From: Opitutia bacterium
GTDB lineage: Bacteria; Verrucomicrobiota; Verrucomicrobiia; Opitutales; Opitutaceae
NCBI GenBank assembly: GCA_016217595.1
Contig: JACRHS010000031.1
Coordinates: forward strand, 1-64,000
Direction: 5' to 3'
Length of the DNA: 64,000 nucleotides
Shown: in pieces, positions 26,252-34,190 of the stretch
Layout: every line of letters starts with the position of its first letter
Position numbering within the stretch: the stretch's first letter is position 1
Notes under the pieces: model-generated
The model's input: only the letters and a program-made list of their open reading frames with translations
Told to the model about the DNA's origin: nothing
Databases searched by the model: none
Position numbers and translations under genes: made by a program

Positions 26252-27300
26252 GGCGCGGGGGCGACCTCGACCGTCTCGCCGTCGCGCACGTAATCGGCGC
26301 CGGCGGTCACGATCCGCCAGGTGGCGGGGATGGCGGTGGCGAGCAACGCGGTGTCGCCAAAGAGCGTTTCGATTTCCACCGGGTGGCGGCGCACGGTCTT
26401 GCCGTCGGGCTCCAGCGCGAAGAGCACCGCGTGGCGCTCGTGGCCTTCGAGCAGCGCGGAGAGCGGCACCCGGGCGCGCGCCTCGGCGGCGGGCTTTGCG
26501 AGCCGGAACGAACCGACCGCGCCCGACCGCAGGCCCTCCGGCGCGGCGGGCAACGCCAGCTCCACCTCAAAGGTGCGCGTTGCGGGATCGGCGGCCTCGG
26601 CCACCTGCGTCACGGTGGCGGGCAGCGTCACATCGGGCGGGCCGCGGAATTGCAGCGTGGCGGCATCGCCGACGGCGACGCGGCGGATTTCGCGCTCGGG
26701 CACGCCGGCGCGGAAAATCCAGCCGGCGCCATCCGCGCCAAACCCGAGCACGGGCTGGCCGGGCGCGACCAGCTCGTTGGGCTCGACGAAGCGGCGGAGG
26801 ATGCGGCCGTCGGCCGGCGCGACGATGTCGGAGTGGCGGCGGTTAAACTCGGCGATGCGCAGATTGGCCTCGGCGACCTCGACGGCGGTGCGCGAATCCT
26901 GCTCCTGCTCCAGCGTGGCGACGCGCTCGGCGTGGAGCCGGCGGACGCGTTCGGCGTCGCGTTTCGCCTTCTCGACGGCGCTGCGCGCCTGGGCCACGAG
27001 CGCGTCGATCTCGGCGAACTGGAGCCGTGCGAGCGGCTGGCCCTGCTTCACCGTTTCGCCGGCGCGCACGAGCACCTCGGCGACCACGCCGCCGACCTTG
27101 AACGACAGCGTCGCCTCCAGTTTGCGGGTGAGCAGGCCCGACGCCTCGATCGGCGGCAGGTCGCGCGTGTAGGCGACCGGCGCGACTGTCACACGGCGGC
27201 GGACGGTTTCCGGCGCAGTTTCGGTTTTTTGGCAGCCGGAGAACAGCAGGCCGAGGCCGGCGCCGAGCAGCGCGGCGGCGCGGAGAGAGGCGGATTTCAT
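26248..27300 (-). CDS. RND efflux periplasmic adaptor (membrane fusion protein)
   Basis: 350 aa lipoprotein or signal-anchored adaptor. The N-terminus MKSASLRAAALLGAGLGLLFSGCQKTE ends in a lipobox (FSGC), so it is probably anchored by lipid. A lipoyl-like half motif (LEATLSFKVGGVVAEVLV), a helical hairpin (VAQARSAVEKAKRDAERVRRL) and beta-barrel domains follow. It links the RND pump to the outer-membrane channel encoded just upstream. The ATGA overlap with the pump gene indicates coupled translation. Confidence 0.92.
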   Translation of the reverse strand: MKSASLRAAALLGAGLGLLFSGCQKTETAPETVRRRVTVAPVAYTRDLPPIEASGLLTRKLEATLSFKVGGVVAEVLVRAGETVKQGQPLARLQFAEIDALVAQARSAVEKAKRDAERVRRLHAERVATLEQEQDSRTAVEVAEANLRIAEFNRRHSDIVAPADGRILRRFVEPNELVAPGQPVLGFGADGAGWIFRAGVPEREIRRVAVGDAATLQFRGPPDVTLPATVTQVAEAADPATRTFEVELALPAAPEGLRSGAVGSFRLAKPAAEARARVPLSALLEGHERHAVLFALEPDGKTVRRHPVEIETLFGDTALLATAIPATWRIVTAGADYVRDGETVEVAPAP

Positions 27301-27320
27301 AGGGAAAACGGGAGACGGAT

Positions 27321-28697
27321 TCAGGGAACGGGGGTGAGCGCCAGCGCGCGGTCGTATTCGACGGCGGCGACAAAAAGCTGGCTGCGCGCGATGGCGCAGC
27401 CGAGTTGCGCGGCAGTGTGTTCGCGGCGGGCATCGAGGAAACCGAGCTGGTTGACCAGCCCTTCGCGTTGCCGGCGCGAGACGAGATCGAACACCCGCTC
27501 CGCCGCGGAACTGCGCGCGCGCGCGGCGACGAGCGCGGCGCTGGCGGCGGCGAGACGCCGGCCCGCGTCATCGGCCTGGAGGGCGAGCTGGCGCTGCACT
27601 TCGTCGCGTTGCGCGGCGGCCTTGGCGCGCTCGTTGCCGGCCTCGCGCACCTGGCTCGCGATGCGGCGGCCGTCGAAGAGGCTCCAGTCGGCGACGACCG
27701 AGGCCTGCGAGAAATTGCTGCCGCGACCGAAGCGGTAGTTTTCGCCCTGAATGCCGGCCTCGACGGCGAGCGCGAGGCTGGGCTGGCGGGCGGCGCGGGC
27801 GGCCTGCTCGGCGGCGGTGGCGGCGCGCACGCCCTGTTCCACCGCGGCGAGTTCCTCCCGCTGGCCGGTGGCAGACGGCGCCGCGGGATCGGGCACGACG
27901 AGCACGGCGGTCAACGTTTCCAGCTCGGCGTCGGACACGCGTTCGATGTCGGTCGTCGGGGCGCGGTTGAGCAGAAAATTGAGATAAGCGCGGGCGAGAT
28001 CGCGGTCGGCGGCGGCGGCCAGACGTTGCTGGCGCACGGACATGACCTCGGCCTCGGCGCGGAGCGCGGCGTCTTCCGTGGCCACATCGGTGGCGACGAG
28101 CACGCGCGCGGTGCGCCACGCCTCTTCGACGACTTCGTGCGCCGCATCGTAGACGCGCACGGCGGCCTCGGCCTGGAGCCAGCGGAAATAACTGCGTTGC
28201 ACGTCGAGCCGCAGCTCGCGTTTGAATGCCGCCAGCGCCGCCTGCGCCCCGGCCACGCCCGCGCGCGCCGCCGTCGTGCCGTGCTTGATCTGCGGCTGGT
28301 AGAGCGGTTGGAGCAGGCGCAGCTTGGTCTCCTGCTCGTGTCCGCGCAGGAAGGCGATGGACTGGTTGGGCACCTGCGGAAACTGGGCGGAGCCGAGCAG
28401 CTCGTTGAGCGTGCGGTAGGCGGGGTTGAGCAGATCGCCGACCGGGATGTCGATCGTGCGGCCGCCGTCGGCGACGGTGTAGCGCGCGGCGAAATCGAGT
28501 TGAGGGAAATAGAGGGCGCGGGCGGCGGCGAGCCGGGCGCGGGCGGTGTCGGCGTCGAGCTTCTGGCGTTGCAGGGCGAGATTGGCGGCGAACGCCTCGT
28601 CGACATAACGCGACACCACGGCGGGCACGGGCATCCCGGGCGCGGCAAACAACGGAACAGCAAACAGCACGAAGCCGAGCAAGCAGGGTAAGCGCAT
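27321..28697 (-). CDS. TolC-family outer membrane efflux protein
   Basis: 458 aa from the ATG at 28697, which starts a signal peptide (LPCLLGFVLFAVPLFA). Two repeated helical halves of the TolC fold are visible, with long Ala/Arg-rich helices (QKLDADTARARLAAARALYFPQ is typical of the first half). It is the first gene of the outer membrane channel-adaptor-pump operon, 20 bases before the adaptor, so the locus encodes a complete tripartite pump. Confidence 0.88.
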   Translation of the reverse strand: MRLPCLLGFVLFAVPLFAAPGMPVPAVVSRYVDEAFAANLALQRQKLDADTARARLAAARALYFPQLDFAARYTVADGGRTIDIPVGDLLNPAYRTLNELLGSAQFPQVPNQSIAFLRGHEQETKLRLLQPLYQPQIKHGTTAARAGVAGAQAALAAFKRELRLDVQRSYFRWLQAEAAVRVYDAAHEVVEEAWRTARVLVATDVATEDAALRAEAEVMSVRQQRLAAAADRDLARAYLNFLLNRAPTTDIERVSDAELETLTAVLVVPDPAAPSATGQREELAAVEQGVRAATAAEQAARAARQPSLALAVEAGIQGENYRFGRGSNFSQASVVADWSLFDGRRIASQVREAGNERAKAAAQRDEVQRQLALQADDAGRRLAAASAALVAARARSSAAERVFDLVSRRQREGLVNQLGFLDARREHTAAQLGCAIARSQLFVAAVEYDRALALTPVP

Positions 28698-28783
28698 GAC
28701 GCGCCCAGCCAACGTAAGCCAAATACGGCGCGTCAATGCTTTACTGGGGCGGCGGAGGCGGCGAAAAGCATGTGCGGGTCGGG

Positions 28784-28854
28784 GTGGTGCGGTGCTCCAG
28801 CCCGCACTCGAACGCGCCGCGGACCGACTCGCGCGGGCTGAAGCACCGCGCCAC
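28784..28854. repeat. Long GC-rich inverted repeat between tolC-like gene and miaB
   Basis: 28784-28805 and 28833-28854 are 22-base inverted copies with two mismatches (core GCGGTGCT and AGCCCGC), with a 27-base loop. It lies in the 271-base divergent spacer. It could serve as a bidirectional hairpin but looks like another dispersed palindrome (the AGCCCGC / GCGGGCT type). Confidence 0.6.
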
Positions 28855-28968
28855 GCAGATAGCGTCCGGCACGTCGTGCCGCGGCGCGTTTTGTCGTTCC
28901 CGTTTGACCCGTCTCCGGGGGTGGGTACTTAGACCCGTTCCCCGCGTCGTCGGGACGCGGGGCGTGCT

Positions 28969-30336
28969 TTGAATCGAGTCCATATCAAAACCTACGGGTG
29001 CCAGATGAACGAGCGCGACAGCGAGGCTGTCGCGGCGATGTTGCGCGCCCGCGGCTATCGCATCGTGGCCGACGAGCACGAGTGCGACATCCTCCTGCTC
29101 AACACGTGCAGCGTGCGCGACGCCGCCGAACAGAAGGCCATCGGCAAGGCCGGCCACCTGCTCGCCCGCAAACGCCGCCGGCCCGACTTCGTCCTCGGCA
29201 TCCTCGGGTGCATGGCGCAAAACCGCGGCGCCGAGCTGCTCGACCGGTTGCCCGACGTCGATCTGATCGTGGGCACGCAGAAATTTCACCAGGTGCCGGA
29301 CTACCTCGACAACCTCCGCGCCGCGCGCGCGGCCGGCGTGCCGATCGGCGAGACCATCGTCGACACCGCCGAGGAGGCCGGTTCGCAAAACGCGATCCGC
29401 GATCATCTGCTGGAGGACCGGCCGGTGACGGCGTACGTGTCGATCCAGCAGGGGTGCGACATGGATTGCGCGTTTTGCATCGTGCCGAAGACGCGGGGCG
29501 ACGAACGCTCGCGGCCGGCCGACGACATCGTGGCCGAGTGCCGCGCGCTGGCCGAACGCGGCGTGCGCGACATCACGCTGCTCGGGCAGATCGTCACCAG
29601 CTACGGGCGGCGCGACCAGCCGCGCGCCGACGGCGTGTCGCCGTTCGTACAATTGTTGGAACGCGTGCACGAGATCGACGGCATCGCGCGGCTGCGTTTC
29701 ACGTCGCCGCATCCGCGCGGCTTCAAGCCCGACCTGATCGCCGCCTACGCCCGGCTGCCGAAGCTGTGCGAGTACGTGCATCTGCCGGTGCAGTCGGGCA
29801 GCAACCGCATCCTGCGCGCGATGAACCGGCCCTACTCTCGCGAGCGTTATCTGGAGCTGCTCGACGCGTTGCGCGCGGTGCGGCCCGACCTGTACGTGTC
29901 GACCGATGTGATCGTGGGTTTTCCGGGCGAGACGGAGGAGGATTTCGCGCAGACGCGCGAGCTGTTCGAGGCGGCCAACTACGACATGGCGTACATTTTC
30001 AAGTACAGCGTGCGCACCGGCACGCCGGCGGCCGCGTTGCCGGACCAGGTGGACGAGGCGACGAAGGAGGCGCGCAACCAGACGTTGCTGCGCCTGCTGG
30101 AGCGCAATTCCCGCCGGCGCAACCAGCTCCTCATCGGTACCGAGCAGGAAGTGCTGGTCGAAGGGCCGGACAAGAAAGGGCTGCGCTTCACGGGGCGCAC
30201 GCGGGGCAACCGCATCGTGCACTTCGACGGCTCCGCGCGGCTGATCGGCCAGCTTGTGCCGGTCAAGATCGAGCGGGCCACCACCAGCGCGCTTTACGGG
30301 GAACTGGTGCTGCGCGACGGGGACTCAACGTCATGA
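28969..30336 (+). CDS. miaB: tRNA-2-methylthio-N6-dimethylallyladenosine synthase
   Basis: Radical-SAM methylthiotransferase acting on i6A37 of tRNAs. 455 aa. The three N-terminal cluster cysteines lie in TYGCQMN, NTCSVR and GCMAQ; the radical-SAM triad is CDMDCAFC; a TRAM-like C-terminus follows (EVLVEGPDKKGLRFTGRTR). The start is TTG at 28969: the next Met (MNERD) would remove the first cluster Cys, so a non-ATG start is required. MiaB rather than MtaB or RimO is chosen from the KTYGCQMN start and overall length. Confidence 0.9.
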   Translation: MNRVHIKTYGCQMNERDSEAVAAMLRARGYRIVADEHECDILLLNTCSVRDAAEQKAIGKAGHLLARKRRRPDFVLGILGCMAQNRGAELLDRLPDVDLIVGTQKFHQVPDYLDNLRAARAAGVPIGETIVDTAEEAGSQNAIRDHLLEDRPVTAYVSIQQGCDMDCAFCIVPKTRGDERSRPADDIVAECRALAERGVRDITLLGQIVTSYGRRDQPRADGVSPFVQLLERVHEIDGIARLRFTSPHPRGFKPDLIAAYARLPKLCEYVHLPVQSGSNRILRAMNRPYSRERYLELLDALRAVRPDLYVSTDVIVGFPGETEEDFAQTRELFEAANYDMAYIFKYSVRTGTPAAALPDQVDEATKEARNQTLLRLLERNSRRRNQLLIGTEQEVLVEGPDKKGLRFTGRTRGNRIVHFDGSARLIGQLVPVKIERATTSALYGELVLRDGDSTS

Positions 30337-30435
30337 TTTTCGCTGCGAAATCCGGGCCGGGCCGCCGGCACTTTTCCGCGCAAATGGCTTGCCCTGCGCC
30401 GGCCGGGGCTTCGTGGTGAACGCTCGTTCGCAATC

Positions 30436-30975
30436 ATGAGCCTGCAACTCGCCACGCTACTTCCCGGTCTCCTGCTTCTCGCCCTCGGCGGCGCGTTGCT
30501 CAGCGGCAATTCCGCGGTGCGCGCGGCGCTGACGGCGTTTCCGCGTTCGCGGCCGGCCACATACGTGTGCTTTGGCGCGGCGTGCGCATGGTTTCTCTAT
30601 CACGTCTGGCATCTCTCGCCGGCGGATTTTGCCGAGTACAAACTGTATCTGTTCATCGGTTTCGCGGCGGTGGGTGCGCTGTCGTTTTGGTGCGTGCCGG
30701 ACTTTCTCGCGGTGCGCGGGCTGGCGGCGTTGGTGCTGCTGGCGGCGTCGCCGTTGCTCGAAGCGGCGTACATGGATTGGGCGCATCCGCAAAGGCTGTT
30801 GATGGTGGGCTTCGTTTTCCTCTGCATCTCGCTTGCGATCTGGCTCGGCGCCTCGCCTTACCGGCTGCGCGACGCGTTGGAATGGATGTTTCGCACGGAG
30901 GGCCGGCCGCGTCTGGTCGGCGGCGTGCTGGCGGGCTACGGCGCGGTGTTGCTCGTGGTCGCGTTCACCTATTAA
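30436..30975 (+). CDS. Multi-pass membrane protein of unknown function
   Basis: 179 aa with about five to six hydrophobic segments, for example LLPGLLLLALGGALLSG, YVCFGAACAWFLYHVW, LYLFIGFAAVGALSFWC, LAALVLLAASPLLEAAY and VLAGYGAVLLVVAF. No enzyme motif is visible. It lies between miaB and gmk and ends 9 bases before gmk, so it is likely co-transcribed with gmk. I do not recognise the family. Confidence 0.75.
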   Translation: MSLQLATLLPGLLLLALGGALLSGNSAVRAALTAFPRSRPATYVCFGAACAWFLYHVWHLSPADFAEYKLYLFIGFAAVGALSFWCVPDFLAVRGLAALVLLAASPLLEAAYMDWAHPQRLLMVGFVFLCISLAIWLGASPYRLRDALEWMFRTEGRPRLVGGVLAGYGAVLLVVAFTY

Positions 30976-30984
30976 TTTTCGGTC

Positions 30985-31602
30985 ATGAGCGCGTCTGCGG
31001 CGTCCTCTCCCATTCCTGTGTTATTGGTGCTCGCCGGACCGGCGGGCTCGGGGAAAAGCACGTTGTGCGCACGGTTGGTGCGCGAGGTGCCGGGCTTCAC
31101 GCGGGTGGTCACGGCGACGACGCGGCCGCCGCGCCCGGGCGAGGTCAACGACGTCGATTACCATTTCCTCACGCCGGAGGAGTTCGATGCCAAGGTGGCC
31201 GCGGGTGAGTTTTTGGAGTGGGCGTGGGTGCACCAGAAGCACCGTTACGGGACGCTGGCGGCGGCGGTGTTGGAGCCGTTGCGCCGGGGGCAGAGCCTCG
31301 TCATCAACATCGACGTGCAGGGCGTGGAGCATTTTCGCACGGCGGCGGCGGCCAACCCCCTGCTGCGCCGGCACCTGACCACGGTTTTCATCGAGGTTTC
31401 GCCGGCGACGATCCGGGAACGCCTGGCCGGACGCGGCGATAAGGACACAGAAGAAATCGCCCGCCGGCTGCGGACCGCCGAGGCCGAGCTGCGCGAGAAG
31501 CCGAAGTTCGATCACGTCATTACAAGCCGTTCGCGTGACGACGATTTCCAGAGTCTACTGGCGATCTGTCAGGCGGCCCGGCAGCGCATCGCAGCACAGT
31601 AA
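30985..31602 (+). CDS. gmk: Guanylate kinase
   Basis: Phosphorylates GMP to GDP. 205 aa, usual length. The P-loop is GPAGSGKST (residues 15-23). The GMP-binding region has TATTRPPRPGEVNDVDYHFL and EFLEWAWVHQKHRYGT, and INIDVQGVEHFR corresponds to the Walker B-like segment. The lid is rich in arginine (ERLAGRGDKDTEEIARRL). It directly follows the membrane protein gene. Confidence 0.94.
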   Translation: MSASAASSPIPVLLVLAGPAGSGKSTLCARLVREVPGFTRVVTATTRPPRPGEVNDVDYHFLTPEEFDAKVAAGEFLEWAWVHQKHRYGTLAAAVLEPLRRGQSLVINIDVQGVEHFRTAAAANPLLRRHLTTVFIEVSPATIRERLAGRGDKDTEEIARRLRTAEAELREKPKFDHVITSRSRDDDFQSLLAICQAARQRIAAQ

Positions 31603-31765
31603 ATCGCGCGGCGCTCGCCCTTTCGCCCGCCTCCCGGCGCTTAAGCCGGAGTGCCCCCGTGTCGATGTGGGGTGGTGAGACTCTCGCTACAGTTGCCCCC
31701 ATCCTTCGCTGGCATGACCCGTCGGTCGCGCCTGGGCGGCGGCCGTGCGCAGGAGGAAAGGCTAT

Positions 31766-33370
31766 ATGAAACTGGGCAATAAGATCATTGCGTCGGCATT
31801 GGTGGCGGCAACGGCGACGGTGTTAATCGGTTTGTTTGCCCAGCGCACCGTGATCCGGCGGCAGGGCTTCGAGCTCACCCGCGACACCATGCGCGCCATC
31901 ATTGTGGCGTCGGAAAACGTCCGCGCCTCCATTTCTTCGCTCAACGAGCGCAACGCCTTCCGCCGTGCCGAGCTCACCGAGGAATATAGGAAAAGCGGCG
32001 GCGACCTGCGCCAGTCCGCCATCTACGCCACCATCCCGGTGGTGGCCGCGTGGCGCTCCATCGAGAAAGCCGCGGAGCACGAAGGCTACGAGTTTCGCGT
32101 GCCGAAGCACCAGGCCCGTAATCCTAAAAACACCCCCACGCCCGACGAAGAGGAGATCTTAAAGTATTTCGCGAGCGGCACCGCCGAGGAGTATTACAAA
32201 ATCGACAGTGCCCAGGGTAAAATCATCTACGCCCGGCCGATCAAGCTCACCGCCGACTGCCTTTCCTGCCACGGCGACCCGAAGACCAGCCCCACCGGCG
32301 ACGGCAAAGATTTTCTCGGTTTCAAAATGGAAGGCTGGAAGGCCGGCGAAGTGCACGGTGCCTTTGTGCTCAAGAGCAATTTCAGCCACATCGACCAAGT
32401 GACGTTTGCCAGCATGCGCATGACACTCGGGATCGTGCTGCCCCTGGCCATCGGCTTCGTCATCGTGCTGGTCTTTGGGCTGCGTTACACCACCAAGCGC
32501 CTGATCCTTCTCCCGATTCAGGGCGCGATCACCACGATCGAAGCGGATAGCGACCGCGAAGTCGCCATCTCCAGCGAGATCGCCCGCGCCAGCCAGTCGC
32601 TCGCCGAAGGCGCCACCGAGCAGGCCGCCTCATTGGAAGAGACTAGCGCCACGCTCGAAGAGATCGCGAGCATGACCAAGCGCAACGCCGAGCACGCCGC
32701 CACCGCGCAAAACCTCGCCTCCGAGACCCGGCACGCCGCCGACACCGGCTCCGCCGACATGCAGGAGATGATCCGCGCGATGAACGAGATCAAGACGGCC
32801 TCCGACAACATCGCCGCCATCATCAAGACCATCGACGAGATCGCTTTTCAGACCAACATCCTCGCGCTCAACGCCGCCGTCGAAGCCGCCCGCGCGGGCG
32901 AGGCCGGCGCCGGTTTCGCGGTCGTGGCCGACGAAGTGCGCGCGCTCGCCCAACGCAGCGCCAATGCCGCCAAGGAGACCGCCGAGAAGATCGAGGACTC
33001 CATCAACAAGTCCACCCATGGTGTGTCGATGAGCGGCAAGGTCGCCCAAAGCCTCAACGAGATCGTCGAGCGCGCCCGCCGCATGGACGGGCTCGTGAAG
33101 GAAATCGCCTCTGGCTCGCAGGAGCAGGCGCAAGGCATCGACCAGGTGAACGTCGCCATCTCGCAGCTCGACAAAGTCACGCAAGCCAATGCCGCGACCT
33201 CCGAGGAAGCCGCGGCCTCGGCGGCGGAACTCAACAGTCAGTCGGCCGAACTCAAACGGGCCGTCGATCAACTGGTCGCCGTCATCGGCCGCGCCGAGCA
33301 GACGCTCGCCGAGACCGCCGCGCGGGAAGTGCGCGAAGCTGCCAACGGCGCCAAGCCGGACGCAAACTAG
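31766..33370 (+). CDS. Methyl-accepting chemotaxis protein with haem-binding DUF3365-type sensor
   Basis: 534 aa. The start at 31766 is chosen because AGGAGG lies 9 bases upstream (31751-31756) and the sequence begins with a membrane helix (IIASALVAATATVLIGLFA). The periplasmic domain is of the DUF3365/Tll0287 type and has one c-type haem motif, CLSCH (165-169). A second helix follows (IVLPLAIGFVIVLVFGL, about 222-238). No typical HAMP is obvious. The cytoplasmic coiled coil has the conserved chemoreceptor tip DEIAFQTNILALNAAVEAAR (about 357-376). It probably senses redox state, NO or CO through haem. No che genes are nearby. Confidence 0.9.
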   Translation: MKLGNKIIASALVAATATVLIGLFAQRTVIRRQGFELTRDTMRAIIVASENVRASISSLNERNAFRRAELTEEYRKSGGDLRQSAIYATIPVVAAWRSIEKAAEHEGYEFRVPKHQARNPKNTPTPDEEEILKYFASGTAEEYYKIDSAQGKIIYARPIKLTADCLSCHGDPKTSPTGDGKDFLGFKMEGWKAGEVHGAFVLKSNFSHIDQVTFASMRMTLGIVLPLAIGFVIVLVFGLRYTTKRLILLPIQGAITTIEADSDREVAISSEIARASQSLAEGATEQAASLEETSATLEEIASMTKRNAEHAATAQNLASETRHAADTGSADMQEMIRAMNEIKTASDNIAAIIKTIDEIAFQTNILALNAAVEAARAGEAGAGFAVVADEVRALAQRSANAAKETAEKIEDSINKSTHGVSMSGKVAQSLNEIVERARRMDGLVKEIASGSQEQAQGIDQVNVAISQLDKVTQANAATSEEAAASAAELNSQSAELKRAVDQLVAVIGRAEQTLAETAAREVREAANGAKPDAN

Positions 33371-33444
33371 GCGCGGTTTCGGCGACGCGAACCGTAGCCG
33401 CGCATGAGCCGGAGGCGAACGCGTAGCGCTCGCGTTGCCTGTGT

Positions 33445-33479
33445 GTAGCCACGTTGTCGCTGTGCTCCAACGCGGCTAC
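33445..33479. repeat. GTAGCC hairpin repeat
   Basis: GTAGCCACGTTG and CAACGCGGCTAC pair with one mismatch around an 11-base loop. A related, degenerate string (CTGTAGCCGCGCTTGAACTACAG) lies near 33705. It is downstream of the chemoreceptor gene and could also act as a transcript end. Confidence 0.5.
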
Positions 33480-33540
33480 GCCTGCGCCGCGCGTCAGCAT
33501 TGTAGGGCGGCAATGCCGAATGCCGCCGGGCTTGGCGGTT

Positions 33541-33599
33541 TATATTGAGTCACGCGGATCAGACTGACCGTGGTGGCGCGCTTTGTCTCCAACGCGCCC
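33541..33599. repeat. 110-bp dispersed repeat, copy B (truncated)
   Basis: Matches the first ~60 bases of copies A and C (TATTGAG, GATCAGACTGACCGTGGTGGCGCG, then TTGTCTCCAACGCGCC) and then stops. The adjoining sequence switches within 12 bases to the AACAGAAG repeat. Confidence 0.65.
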
Positions 33600-33610
33600 A
33601 ATCCGGCTGA

Positions 33611-33655
33611 TTTTCAACAGAAGCAAACGAAGAGAACGAAGGCCGATCCGGTCTG
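33611..33655. repeat. AACAGAAG repeat, single-arm copy
   Basis: TTTTCAACAGAAGCAAACGAAG followed by GGCCGATCCGGTCTG. It matches the minus strand of 13561-13604 with about four differences. Confidence 0.65.
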
Positions 33656-33794
33656 CCCCGGGTGCGCTTCGTGGCCTTGGGTGGTGGAGCGGTTGCAGAG
33701 GCGCTGTAGCCGCGCTTGAACTACAGGCAAAACGCGGCCCGGGCGTGGCCAGGCCGCGCGTTGGGTAAAGCCGGGGGCGTCAGGAGACAGAAAA

Positions 33795-33998
33795 TGACAT
33801 CGTTAACGAAAGTAACGATTATCGCACCATTCTTTTGCATGATAGTGCCTTGTTAAAAGGATTGAGGCGGATGAAAAATGTTCTCATTAATGCGTCATAT
33901 AATGGCTAATTAATAATTAGATACATGATATCCACTCGCGACTTAAGCTGCGATGGCAGCAGGAGCGGCGTCTCTTATTTATATTTGACATCGTTGTC
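33795..33998. promoter_or_regulatory. Two TGACATCGTT-type operator-like sites
   Basis: TGACATCGTTAACG at 33795-33808 and TTGACATCGTTGTC at 33985-33998. The second contains GACATCGTTGTC, an imperfect palindrome of the form GACA-N-CG-N-TGTC with a central CG, as favoured by LacI-family regulators. It ends 192 bases before the metallophosphoesterase start. No regulator gene is in the window, so the assignment is inference. Confidence 0.35.
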
Positions 33999-34190
33999 TA
34001 AATGTACCTGTTTTGCGCTGCTTCGCTTTTAGTTTATGCTTTCGTGAGCCCCTTCCCGCCCGCCGCGCAAACCCAGCGCGGTGCGCTCTGCGCCCCAGCG
34101 TCAGGCCTCGCGGTTCGATGGCGGGTGGCTCCCGTGTGGCGCCCGTTTGGCAGCTCCCCGTTTTCAGCTCGGCATCAAACCACCATAACC

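Larger units (their letters stand above)
33371..34190. other. Repeat-rich then AT-rich spacer before the metallophosphoesterase gene
   Basis: No convincing gene. 33371-33780 holds several repeats: a hairpin at 33445-33479, truncated copy B of the 110-bp element at 33541 and an AACAGAAG element at 33611. 33785-33990 is AT-rich and contains two TGACATCGTT-type sites. The open frame extending upstream of 34191 is an in-frame run-on of the next gene. Confidence 0.55.

Noticed and set aside
23429-26293. 954-aa open frame antisense to the RND pump gene
   Set aside because: It is a GC-rich shadow frame: very rich in Arg, Glu, His and Ala, with no recognisable domain, and it lies opposite a clear RND permease on the minus strand.
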